Source: Liolophura sinensis (Eukaryota; Mollusca; Polyplacophora; Chitonida; Chitonidae). From it: a stretch of DNA of 64,000 nt. A model generated the notes under the pieces. It saw nothing but the letters and a program-made list of their open reading frames with translations. It was not told the origin of the DNA and made no database searches. Location of the stretch: assembly GCF_032854445.1 (NCBI RefSeq), contig NC_088303.1:23319501-23383500 (forward strand), in the 5' to 3' direction. Of the stretch, positions 35,401 to 45,060 are shown piece by piece. Position 1 is the first letter of the stretch, and every line of letters begins with the position of its first letter. The position numbers were made by a program, and so were the translations under genes.

Positions 35401-38400
35401 CCCTGACGTAACAGAGCCCACTACCCTGACATACGAGGAACTCTTACCCTGACATAACAGAACCCCCTAGCCTACCACATGAGGAACTCTTACCCTGACA
35501 TCTGATACTTCTTTCTGCTTCCAAGATTCCAACGCTTCCTGGCCTCTGTTGTATGCTCTATCAACCTCACCCAAGTGGCAGTCCTGATTAGCCTGCAATA
35601 AAGAATTTTCATCAGTAGTAAAATTCAATTATTTACCTGATATAAATATATATAAATAATTTGGTTTTTATATGCAAAGCTTACTTCACACCTATCCTAC
35701 CACATGAGGAACTCTTACCTTGACATATGATATTTCTTTCTGCTTCCAAGATTCCAATGCTTCCTGGCCTCTGTTGTATGCGCTATCAACCTCACCCAAG
35801 TGGCAGTCCTGATTAGCCTGCAATAAAGAATTTTCATCAGTAGTAAAATTCAATTATTTACCTGATATAAATATATATAAATAATTTGGTTTTTATATGC
35901 AAAGCTTACTTCACACACACCTGACATATGAGAACCTCCTACCCAGATATATGAGAACCCCCCTACCTTAACATATGAGGAACTCTTACCCTGACGTAAC
36001 AGAGCCCACTACCCTAACATACGAGGAACTCTTACCCTGACATAACAGAGCCCACTACCCTGACATATGAGGAACTCTTACCCTGACATATGAGAACCTC
36101 CTACCCAGATATATGAGAACCCCCTACAGATATATGAGAACAACCTACCTTAACATACGAGGAACTCTTACCCTGACATAACAGAACCCCCTAGCCTACC
36201 ATATGAGGAACTCTTACCCTGACATATGATACTTCTTTCTGCTTCCAAGATTCCAATGCTTCCTGGCCTCTGTTGTATGCTCTATCAACCTCACCCAAGT
36301 GCCAGTCCTGATTAGCCTGCAATAAAGAATTTTCATCAGTAGTAAAATTGAATTATTTACCTAATATAAATATATATAAATAATTTGGTTTTTATATGCA
36401 AAGCTTACTTCACACATACACGACAGATGAGTTAAAAGAAAGCTGATGGGGGAAAAATGTGGACAGGTCCCGGTTACCGACCAAATACCTTCCACAAACT
36501 CTCAATTTGAAAACATTTGAACTCTTCCAACTTAACACAGTTTACTCCACATACTATGTTGCAGACAAACTTAACCTATGGGAGAGGATGATCGCTGGGC
36601 TGTCCTGAATTACACATTTGAGACGATTTTCACAATGTGGCAGCAACATTGACCAAATGATTTCTTACCTGCTTTCTTCTTCTCGCCCATGCAGCCTCAA
36701 GGCAAGCACCTTCAACATTCATTCCTACAGAGAAATATATATATGACTTATTATATAATGCCTTCTCACCTTGATCTTCCTTTAATTTTATTTCTTGAAA
36801 GAATGAGGACGTAGTACAAATGATACACATCAGTTAAAAAGTGTTCCAGATACAGTCTACCTAGAGTTTCTCCCAAAGAAAACTTCTTATTTTCTCAAAA
36901 AATTCCTGGCAAAATGGTCCTGGGAGCTTGGGTTCAATATTCAGCCTATTACATGTAACTGTTGAAACAACTTCCCTCTTTTAAACATTTGATCATTTAA
37001 TGTTCAACAGCTTCTTTTCATGCTGAATGATTTATTGATTGGCGCGTTTTTACGCTGTACTCAAGATTATTTCACTTATACGATGGTGATCAGCATTATA
37101 GCATGAGGAAACCAGGCAGAGCCTGGTGGAAACCCACAACCATTCACAGGTTGCCGGCAGACCTTCCCATCCATGTTGAATGAGGGGTGATATTAAGTTA
37201 ATAATAAGCTAACATAAAATCCAATTTATACAGAAATTTATCCAAACAAATATTCTAGAGAATGCCCACACCTTATGTTTTGAAGTGTGAATTTATACTG
37301 TATGTGCTCTTCTGTAAATATATGTAAGTCTGTCCCATAATTGTGAGCCATTTCCTGTACGTAGTTGGAGTATCAAACATCCTATAGGCAAGCGATGCGT
37401 CAGTTATTCACTGTTTCATCTTAATTACTTAAGTTAGCATGTTTTCCAAATACTCTCCCTTAGATGTTGGTGGATATTCTATCATGTAATTTTCTGTAAA
37501 CATCAATCAAGTGAAAAACTAGTTAAAACATACTAATGTGCCACATGTGACTGACAAACGAAAATGAACTTTTACTTATCAGAAACAGAACTATCCAAAT
37601 GGAAATATATCACACTTTATAAATGCACACAAAAACTACATTTGCCTACCGATAGAAAAAATATACTTCCGTTAATGCATTTGTATTTATCCAAAACCAA
37701 TCAACACAACTCCAAAATAAATAATTTTTCTCACCATTAAGTTTAGTCATGGCCATGATAGCATCATCTCTGTCTCTAAACTGAATGAATGCATAATCTT
37801 TTATCTTCTCTACTCTTTCCACAGCATTGTCTTTTCCCACAACTTGACTGCACAGCTTTATAATTTTGTCTTCTGTAGTTGTTGACATAAGGTTCCTCAC
37901 ATGCAAAACTCTCCTCTGTAATACAAATATGCACAACATAAATATTATTCCAGTCATACAAATATGCACAATATTAATGTACAAGATGACGACGCATCAG
38001 TGCTTTTCGGCCATAAGTGACTATATTAATTATTACTGCAGCCTCATATACAAAAGAAATCACTTGTTGCAAGAAATGTTGTGCGCGCGCGCACACACCA
38101 CCCTCTCGTGACAGAAAATGCAACAAATGCTGCACGCGCACACCACCTTCTTGTGACGGAAAATGAAAGAGCAGACGATAAGAAATTTCAAAAAGTTACA
38201 CGACATTTTACACATATCCACCCACACAAAATACCCCTTTAATACAAAAAACTTTAGTTCAATTATAACTTTTCAAATAACGGCTTACATAAAGGTCAAA
38301 TTTGTTTGGACTGTGATACCTACTCGTGAATTTTACAACTAACCAACCGATATTTCCGATGTCTGGTGCCGTCTACATTGGCAATTAAATGTGTTTTAAT

Positions 38401-38856
38401 TTGCGACGAAGAGACAACCAAAAAAGCTTCTATAGTGGAAATTACATGACTTACGGGAGAGTTGCAAACACCCAAGAGCTGGCCTTTACGAATTTCGTAG
38501 TTGCTAAGCTCCTTTACCGCTTGATTCGCGTGTTCTTTGTTAGTGTATATAACGAATCCATATCCTCTATGGGATCCAGAGCGGGGGTTCATTACGAGTT
38601 TCAGTTCGTAAATCTTCCCTATCTTCTCAAATACTGGAACAAGCTCGTCTTCGTAACAGTCTTTTGGAATACCTCCGACGAAAATTTCGCAACCCTTTAA
38701 AGGAGCCGAGCTTTCCCAGTCGGGAGGTGGACCGCCGTACTTTCTTTGCCATTTTTCTTGCCGTATGGTGTATCCTGTTCTTTCCATAAGTTTCAGCGAG
38801 GCTTCGTTTAGCTCCCGGGTCACACGACGTGGCAAAGCCTCCACCGCGGACGCCAT
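32381..38856 (-). CDS. A1CF: A1CF/RBM46/RBM47-family RNA-binding protein lacking RRM2
   Basis: Exons (minus): 38856-38455, 37915-37735, 36724-36669, 36316-36218, 35817-35719, 35592-35494, 35199-35132, 34098-34005, 33500-33384, 33096-32961, 32475-32381. All junctions are GT/AG and all phases agree, giving an open frame of 481 residues with all three 99-nt exons or 415 with one. Order: N-terminal family block, RRM1, RRM3, Pro/Tyr- and Gly/Arg-rich linker, and a C-terminal dsRBD-like domain closest to A1CF. Family members bind AU-rich mRNA and act in mRNA editing, splicing and stability. RRM2 is absent and no exon for it exists in the gap. The gene lies inside a Polinton on the strand opposite to its polymerase. 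Confidence 0.87.
32961..33500 (-). CDS. A1CF: A1CF-like exons 7 and 8: C-terminal dsRBD-like domain
   Basis: 33500-33384 encodes [20 protein letters not shown] through LELFLYK; 33096-32961 encodes [30 protein letters not shown] and TLMQLGVP. Joined in phase 0, these match the A1CF C-terminal domain (CQKN.WG.PVYQLH; LFLYKITIPAL; FTP.KL...EAK..AAEYTLQ.LG.P) more closely than RBM46, and RBM47 lacks this domain. Confidence 0.88.
34005..34098 (-). CDS. A1CF: A1CF-like exon 6 (Gly/Arg-rich)
   Basis: 94 nt encode [20 protein letters not shown], an RGRG-type linker as in other family members. Acceptor TTAGCAG; donor GAG|GTGTGT is weaker than the others. Phase 2 to 0. Confidence 0.6.
35132..35199 (-). 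CDS. A1CF: A1CF-like exon 5 (Tyr/Pro-rich)
   Basis: 68 nt encode [20 protein letters not shown], a Tyr/Pro-rich linker. Acceptor TTTTTCAG, donor AAG|GTAAG, phase 0 to 2. Confidence 0.7.
35240..36215. repeat. Short-unit tandem repeats around the duplicated exon
   Basis: Repeated phrases ACTCTTACCCTGACATA, ACAGAGCCCACTACCCTGAC and ATATATGAGAACCCCCTACC alternate through the introns between the exon 4 copies. Each unit looks derived from the exon 4 donor region (CTCTTACCCTGACAT is the reverse complement of that splice site). Confidence 0.85.
35494..36316 (-). CDS. A1CF: A1CF-like exon 4, three tandem copies (99 nt each)
   Basis: 36316-36218, 35817-35719 and 35592-35494 are near-identical exons, each with TTTATTGCAG before it and GTAAGAG after it, 33 codons, phase 0 on both sides. 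They encode [15 protein letters not shown]..., rich in charged residues, with small differences at the end (SDVR / SYVK-type variants). Any number can be spliced without changing frame. The intron DNA between them, including short CCCTGACATA-type repeats, is duplicated too. The sequence is not recognised from other family members. Confidence 0.75.
36669..36724 (-). CDS. A1CF: A1CF-like exon 3: end of RRM3
   Basis: The 56-nt exon enters in phase 1 and encodes [18 protein letters not shown], the 'G..IEV..AKP' strand of RRM3. The usual AKP is replaced by ARR. Donor CAG|GTAAG. Confidence 0.8.
37020..37185 (-). repeat. SINE family 1, antisense copy in the A1CF-like intron
   Basis: TTATTGATTGGCGCGTTTTT, ACGCTGTACTCAAGATTATT, TCACTTATACGATGGTGATC and GAAACCCACAACCATTCACA are the antisense family 1 body. 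It is inside the Polinton, so it was inserted into, or carried with, the captured DNA. Confidence 0.85.
37735..37915 (-). CDS. A1CF: A1CF-like exon 2: RRM3 first part
   Basis: After TGTATTACAG the exon reads [20 protein letters not shown] and later [14 protein letters not shown], matching the third RRM of A1CF/RBM46 ([23 protein letters not shown]). It starts in phase 0, which is exactly compatible with the end of the RRM1 exon, so RRM2 is skipped at the genomic level. Confidence 0.9.
38455..38856 (-). CDS. A1CF: A1CF-like exon 1: N-terminal block and RRM1
   Basis: 134 codons from ATG 38856 to CCC before GTAAGT. The block [20 protein letters not shown] is the conserved family N-terminus. RRM1 spans about residues 55-131 with RNP2 IFVGGI (58-63) and RNP1 RGYGFVIY (97-104), ending [16 protein letters not shown]. 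In family members the next residues begin RRM2; here the exon ends. Confidence 0.9.
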
Positions 38857-38934
38857 ACCTACACCTTGCTGCTGGACTCACTGCTGACGAACTAGAAGTA
38901 GGCAAACTGGACTTTACCACGCACGTGCGTGGGC

Positions 38935-39180
38935 TTAGAAGAGCCCTACAGCGCCATCTATGATGTCCAATAATTATTGTTTTATTCAAATTTACATAGG
39001 AAAGACACCAAATCCAGAGAATATGACCACAGAAACGTGTAAGGCAACATATAGGTAAAAAAAATAAGCTGATAACTTGGAGGCATACAGTTATGTAGCA
39101 CTCGCTGTGCCACTGCGAAAAGCAGTTCACCTGTGAGTCTCAAGTATCGAAAATTAAACCATTCATAGTACGAAATATGG
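38935..39180 (-). promoter_or_regulatory. Immediate 5' flank of the A1CF-like gene (likely promoter region)
   Basis: It starts about 80 bp upstream of the start codon. An inverted copy is at 24040-24262. No TATA box is obvious. Promoter status is inferred from position only. Confidence 0.4.
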
Positions 39181-39487
39181 CATGTGTTTATACTTCAGTG
39201 AGTGTTCGGCTATACCAACTTTTTTTTTTTTTTTGGAGACCTAGCGAGCATGATGGCGAGTGGGTTTAGATTAGTCATACAACGCGAACAGCGACGTCCC
39301 AATACTTATTATTTTCTTCCATTCATAGTACGAAATATGGCATGTGTTTATACTTCAGTGAGTGTTCGGCTATACCAACTTTTTTTTTTTTTTTTTTTTT
39401 TTGGAGACCTAGCGAGCATGATGGCGAGTGGGTTTAGATTAGTCATACAATGCTAACAGCGACGTCCCAATACTTATTATTTTCTTC
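39162..39487. repeat. Tandem duplication, ~160-bp unit, two copies
   Basis: TTCATAGTACGAAATATGGC ... GCTATACCAAC, T-tract, GGAGACCTAGCGAGCATGAT ... CAATACTTATTATTTTCTT occurs at 39162-39320 and 39322-39487, nearly identical except for the T-tract length. Confidence 0.92.
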
Positions 39488-40075
39488 AATTTGACATCAC
39501 ATGAGTTCTGCAAAAAACACCAAGGCTATCTGGGTGATTGAAAATGACCCAAATCCAATCTACTATCGCTGACATCGATTTGACAACAGGTATTGTCCTG
39601 TGTAATATTCAAAAACAGAAAAAACATATTTTGTTTTCACGTGGTTCTAGCTTCTGCATTGTCTTCTAGAACAGCTTATCATGTTCCAGGCAAACCTTCG
39701 CACTGCGACGTCCAATGAGCGAGGGACATGACAGACCAATGAGCGTGACAAGGAGCAAAACGTTGATCATGTGATCAGCCATGGATGACCTACGGTACAT
39801 GTATATTGATCCGGCACTTCAATCTTTCAGACATGGATATACATGTATAACTTAGATTAGGGCCTGTAAACTAAACACCTGCCTAAACATGGCCCGCATG
39901 AGAAAGGTTTGTATTATAATGTGTTATAATAAAGACCGTATATTTTGACAAATAGAGTTAATTTTTTTTCTTTTTTCATTTTGAAATTTCAGTTTAATTT
40001 TCTATCATCTGTATCGATCAATTATACAGAACCTGTTAAGTAAACATGACACGTCTGAGTAAAAGTCAGACTTAC

Positions 40076-40128
40076 CTGGTGACGACACCCGCCTTGATTA
40101 CTATAGGCTTGATTCTGGGATCGGCCAT
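40076..40128 (-). CDS. TBCA: Tubulin-specific chaperone A, first coding exon (isolated)
   Basis: Minus strand ATG at 40128 encodes MADPRIKPIVIKAGVVT and ends ACC AG|GTAAGT in phase 2. This matches the TBCA N-terminus (MADPR...IKTGVVKR) in sequence and in the phase expected before the Arg codon. TBCA captures beta-tubulin during tubulin folding. No second TBCA exon (LVKEK-type helix) is found between here and the A1CF-like gene, so only the 5' end, perhaps with its promoter (40129-40250), is present. It lies inside the Polinton about 0.8 kb from the right TIR. Confidence 0.8.
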
Positions 40129-40665
40129 GGCTGTAAGGAATCAGTGACAAATCCGAACGTTATCTGAAGACGCCGCGATTGGGCTTACTCTTCGGGAGAT
40201 GCACTTACAATTTCTGCTTTCCTGACTGCTGTTGTTGTAGAGATGAAAGCGGCTTCTGCAAGATGGCAACACTACCGAACAGCAGACGTTCATGATAAGA
40301 CCGGAAGTACATCAACAACAGACGGAGCAGTTACCTCCCGTATTCCATATTATACTGATAGAGTAAAGCGTCCGCAGAGGCCCACTGCATCCACAAGTGA
40401 ACAAATACATATACATGGGAAATGAAAACCATTACTGAAAACAGAGCTAAAGAAATACTGATTTCTGATAACGTTTGTTTCACCCATAGAGTACATATAA
40501 AAGTGTACTTGTTTGGGTGTTTATTAAGTCTCGGATTAAGGCAGTCTATCTTAATCCCAGATTGAACTCACTTGAACTCTTTGATAATTCCTGGTACAAA
40601 TTATCCAGTTTCTGAGTTAAGAAAACAAGTTTTTAGAACTATAATCTATATGTTAATCTACTACA
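40129..40665. other. TBCA 5' flank and spacer, no further gene seen
   Basis: The open frame 40243-40425 (60 residues, plus) has no motif and lies where the TBCA promoter would be. The rest is AT-rich. Confidence 0.4.
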
Positions 40666-40669
40666 TGTA

Positions 40670-40895
40670 TATGACATGTGACCCAGGAACCTCTCCACAC
40701 TGGGGTCGCTTCATGCTGGCTTCCTTTCGTGCCGTACATGGGAAGGTCTGCCAGCAACCTGCCCATGGTTGTGGGTGTCCTCTGGGCTATGCACAAATTC
40801 CTCCCACCAAAATGTTGGTCGCCTTTGTATAAGTAAACATTTCTTGAGTATGACGTACACCACCATTGCCCAATCAAATCAATAACTGAATAGTA
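40670..40895 (+). repeat. SINE family 1, sense copy just inside the right TIR
   Basis: TGACCCAGGAACCTCTCCAC, GGGGTCGCTTCATGCTGGCT, GGGAAGGTCTGCCAGCAACC and TATAAGTAAACATTTCTTGA are diverged family 1 body. It ends a few bases before the TIR. Confidence 0.8.
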
Positions 40896-40903
40896 AGCAA
40901 GGC

Positions 40904-41115
40904 AGTCTATACACATATGCCCCGCGGCGTGGAAAAAACCCACCAAACTTTCCCCAGCGAAGGGGTGACGTCACACCTGCAACATCTGCCAGCCCTTTGG
41001 GCTGGCAGGTGTGACGTCACCACCAACCTACCCAACCTGCCCCAGCCGGGGCAGGCTGGGCATTCCCTCAAAACCTCCTCCCTAAAACGACACCAAACGT
41101 ACATTCCCAACTACT
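40904..41115 (-). repeat. Right terminal inverted repeat of the Polinton
   Basis: This is the reverse complement of 22211-22436. It ends CCCAACTACT at 41115 and contains two perfect CRE palindromes TGACGTCA (40966-40973 and 41012-41019), where the left TIR has one plus a decayed one (GCCGTCAC). Confidence 0.93.
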
Positions 41116-41121
41116 GACGCT
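41116..41121. other. Target-site duplication GACGCT, right
   Basis: Identical to 22205-22210 and directly adjacent to the right TIR. Confidence 0.9.
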
Positions 41122-41530
41122 TCTGTAAAGAATTCATTTTATGGAAGGTACCAGACTAAAATACAACTCTTCTGCGCAGAGATGGAGTAATTAGATATCC
41201 TATACGACACGTTGTTGCTGCGCATCACCAATTAGGGCTATATGTTTACAACTGTAGGTGTTTTACATTAAAATCGACAACAGAAACACCTTCCTCACTA
41301 ATAGCTTAGTGAGTCGCATGTACATAAATTTGGTTGATTCAAGGTTTTAAATCGCTTTTGAACTTTACCACTCGATTATAAATCTTTTGCAAGTTGCAGT
41401 AGCCTCCAGCTAAGTGAAATGCATGTATGCCATTGTGTTTTCTGTACGACCAATGACGCAAATGCTTTACATCAGTTTTTCGTCACGATTGCCTTACAAC
41501 AGATGTCCGTCCATAAATGGCATACATTCC

Positions 41531-41650
41531 CATCTACTAGCATGTCTATAGATCCTTACGCTTCAGTGTCCCCGCTTCAACTCCTGTCTGGCGTTCCCCT
41601 AACACCTACATCATTTCCCAAATTGATATGTTTACCACATTCGTCCCTCC
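41531..41650 (-). repeat. Probable LTR remnant (3' side) of the gypsy element
   Basis: CATCTACTAGCATG, CAGTGTCCCCGCTTCAACTC, CTGTCTGGCGTTCCCC, TAACACCTACATCAT and CAAATTGATATGTTTACCA recur in the same order at 47561-47690, on the far side of the decayed pol gene. The outer LTR ends are not identifiable. Confidence 0.5.
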
Positions 41651-41956
41651 TTTGAAAAAAAAGAATGTCTCCTAACATTCATTTTCAGAAATACTCAGAA
41701 ATGGTACACAATGAAGACGTATTATTTATACAGCTGTTTTCTCCTTACAAGGTTTGGCATAAAACAAAAAATTATACTTAAAAACATGTAAAAACATAAC
41801 ATCTCTAATGTTGAACAGAATACAACCCCTCAAAGTCTTTATGACGGCTGTTCTTGAATGTGTACTGATGTAAATAACCCTATCCTTTGTATGACAATAG
41901 CGTGAATTATGATGAATCATATCGAACAACAGGTTTGGGAATACGAGTAGATCTTC

Positions 41957-44900
41957 TCATTGGCACTGCTGATTCTGTGGGATCTTTGCCCCCCCCCCCC
42001 CTCTTTTTCTTGGCAGTGGCGCAGGCGTAATGCTACTCCCTCTCGGCTGTTTTATCGATTTTGGTAGAGCCTCGAGATGGTAGAAGTCGAAGTCTTCTTC
42101 ATTGTTCGTGTCAGTTCTTTGTGGCTTTGGCGCACATTCTGGACTGGAACAAGCGTTTTGTGGGGTGGTGCATCTGTGATGGTCTGTTTTGATGTGAGCT
42201 GGTTTCAAATTACTGAAGTTTGCAACTGTACGAAGATTGCCCTCATTTCATACGTGACTGTTACAAGCACTTTGATGACGTCATACTGTCCTAACTATCT
42301 GTCAGCAAAGTTTTTGCTCTCGCCTTCCCTGAACACATGACGGGCAAGATATACTGTTTCACAAACTTGGTAAGATTCTCCTCGAATCCTTTTGTCGCCA
42401 AGATTTTTCTGTTTTGCAGAATGTCTTGATTACGGCGAACTTCCTCGAAGACTGTGAACAGACGTGCATGGAGATAAGCAGCGTACTCGTCTATTGTGTG
42501 ACAATGGATGATGACGCGATGAACATAAGGTCCATGGGTGACCTAGAGATCCTACCATGCACTGGGAAAGCTGGAGGATACTTTATCAGGGCGTGTTGCG
42601 AAGTGTTGTAGGCCGTTGTAACAGGTAGGTTGTCTGTCCCAAGGCTCACATTCCCAGCAGAGCACTGTTTGGTAGTCGCTGCCAAAGATTCTGCTAGCAC
42701 TTTTGTAGAACGCTCCACTTGTCCGTTGTAACGAGGCGTGTATGGGGCAGGTTGTGTCTTCTTCATCTGCAGCAAGTTGCATAGCGTAGTGATCAGGCCA
42801 AAAGAAACGATGGCAAATGTTACTTATGGTTTTCTCTTGTCCTAAGTGTCCGGAAGTCACGTTGTTATGAGCAGCCGCCAAAACGTCTGGTATAAGGCTG
42901 TTTGGTACGATAGCGAGCCATTGTCTGTTCATGTGGGAATATTCTGTATCTCGCTTGTACAGAACACCATCTCGAACTGGAAACAGTGGGAAAGATTTTT
43001 AGTACGTTAAGAGATCTGGCGATTTTATCTTTCTTGCTGATCTCTTCTTACCACTGTTCACCCAGTCGATCACAGGTCGTATAGCACTGTCTTCCTGCTG
43101 GGCTGCTTTTATCACACTGTGGTTTAGTGGTGTTATGAAGTAGCCGTTACTTTCGGAAATACTTCAGACTAAGTATTCCGGTTTGGGTGGTATTTCTGGT
43201 TTGTCTGAAGTGTCTTGTAGTATGGAAATGCAGGATGAAATGCGCGACAAAGCGTCTGCTTTTGAGTTGGATTTTCCAGGGCGATACTTGAGGTCATGCT
43301 GATTCCTCCATTTCCAAACTCCATCTGCTAAGTCTGAAATTCAGGTCTTTATGGTTACGGAGATAGACAAGAGGCTTATGATCCGTGACGAGTCGAAAAT
43401 GATCTTCATACATGTAAGGTCTCAAGACTCTGCAAGCCAATATGATGGCGACACATTTGCGTTGTATGGAAGGATACTTGCGTTCTGTTTTGTTGAGGGT
43501 CTATGAGGCATATGTTATGACTTGCTCGATGCCATTCTGAATTTGTGATAGTACAACTCCAACGGCTTTTGAGCTTGTGTCAATATGAAATTGAAATGGA
43601 TGATTGAAATCTGGGAATGCAAGGATGGATCCTGAAGTTAATGTCTCATTCAAACTAAGAAAGGCAGCCTTACAATCAGATGACTACAAAAACGGAGCAT
43701 TTTTTCTCTGTCATTTGTAAGAATGGTATAGAAATTTGAGCAAAGTTTCTTATGAATCGCCAATAATATCCAGCTAGTCCAGGGAAAGTGCGCACTTGAA
43801 CAGCAGATGTAAGTCGAGGATATTTGGCAACAGGGTTTATCTTACGATTATCTGGAGCTACTTCAATGGCTAATGCGATGCCCAAGGTAAAGAGCCTCCT
43901 CTTGTGCAAAATAGCATTTTGTTAACTTAAGTTTCAGGTTTGCCTGTCAAAAACACACCGTAGATCAGCCAGGTGGCCACTGAAGTTCTTGGAAAAGATT
44001 ATAATATCATCCAAGTATAGCAAATACTTGCCTCGCAGCACGAGTTCCATAAGGCAACTAAATGTTGCCGGCGCGTTCACGAACCCAAATGCTATTTGGC
44101 GGAAGTGATAGAGGCCTCCATTTGGGGTAGTGAAAGCAGTCTTCCATGCTACTGAGTCACTCCAGACTCCTTAGGTGAATGTCTTAAATGTTGTTTGGGA
44201 CTTGGAGAACGGCAATATCTACCGCCCCTAGGATTGCGTCTGTAATCGTGCTGATCATCCGAACAGTCAGACGTGTGACGGTGCACACGTGGAGAAACTT
44301 GATGTCTACTCTGTGGGCTGTATCGGCGTGAAGTCTCCGTTGTATAATCCCGAAATGGAGAGGGATGGTTACGCCAGTATCTGTTATGCCTAGTTCTCTC
44401 TATGAGGGAATCACGATCACTCTCACCACGTGACTACCTATACCTTTCTTCTTGTGGGGAAGGAGATCGTCGACGACGATGATATGAGGATGATTCTTTC
44501 CCATGATACACATCTCGTCTCTTGTTATGTCTATCTCTGCGATGCTTGGACTTCGACTTGTCCATGATGACTGACGCACGTTTGACAATTGAACCTTTAT
44601 TTGCCCATTCCGGTAGTAATTTATTTAGTGATGTTTTTGCTCGGGCCATCTCATCCAGTTCAACAAAGGGAATACTGTGCTGGTCGAGATTTTTGGCATG
44701 GAGTTACTGATAGATTATTGTCGTGTGGGTAGGGCAATGTTGTTGACGAACTTGTCCTTAACTATCAACTCTGGTTGATCCTTCCCAAGTGTAGTGTAAA
44801 GATCCTTAGGTAGTAGTGTAGGCGTGCTGCATAGGACACAGATGTCTCTTCAGGCTGTTTGAGTGCTGAGTCAAACTGGATTGACCTTGTATGTTTATGT

Positions 44901-45060
44901 GGTGGCCCGATCAAACTTGTCTTAAGCATGTTCACATTTGCAGTATAATATGTTTTGACACCGTCTTTCATGACTTTCCACTTTGTTCTTGCGTATCCAT
45001 CCAATAGCAAAGACAACACTTTGCCCTTTCTGCGGCGCACACAAGGGTGTGTCTAGAACT
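41957..45060 (-). pseudogene. Ty3/gypsy retrotransposon gag-pol remnant
   Basis: In minus-strand order: a Gag-like piece (45040-44765, with SYAARLHYYLRIF), a basic Lys/Arg-rich tail (44649-44434), RT with YLLYLDDIIIFSKN (about 44020-43990, catalytic YLDD), LTKCYF...LGHRI, the RT/RNase H connection FPGLAGYYWRFIRNFA (about 43780), a post-RNase H DALSR motif (about 43250), an integrase HHCC piece (HNNVTSGHLGQEKTI, about 42850), the PYTPRYNGQVERS motif of the integrase core (about 42720), and a C-terminal tail. Frames change and stop many times, so no product is possible. Confidence 0.85.

Larger units (their letters stand above)
22211..41115. mobile_element. Polinton/Maverick-type element, 18.9 kb, rearranged and carrying host genes
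   Basis: The element is bounded by terminal inverted repeats of 226 and 212 bp that start AGTAGTTGGGAATGTACGTT, with an exact 6-bp duplication outside them. It contains a protein-primed family B DNA polymerase with upstream C2H2 finger exon, which together with the size (typical 15-20 kb), AG...CT termini and 6-bp duplication identifies a Polinton. No integrase, FtsK-type ATPase, Ulp1-like protease or capsid gene is recognisable. Instead the right half carries an intron-bearing A1CF-like gene and TBCA exon 1. Polymerase damage suggests it is no longer autonomous. Near-perfect terminal repeats and the intact duplication suggest fairly recent insertion. Confidence 0.9.

Noticed and set aside
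35240-36420. Regularly spaced repeats that could suggest a CRISPR-like array
   Set aside because: The units are irregular, contain duplicated exons with splice sites, and lie in a eukaryotic gene. They are duplicated exons and introns.
40243-40425. 60-residue plus-strand frame upstream of TBCA exon 1
   Set aside because: No recognised motif, no Kozak or splice support, and it overlaps the expected TBCA promoter on the other strand.
22211-41115. Idea that the A1CF-like gene is the native host locus and the Polinton ends are two independent insertions
   Set aside because: An exact shared 6-bp duplication directly at both outer ends fits one insertion, and pieces of the gene are also present in the left arm. 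It remains possible and is listed as the main refutation test.
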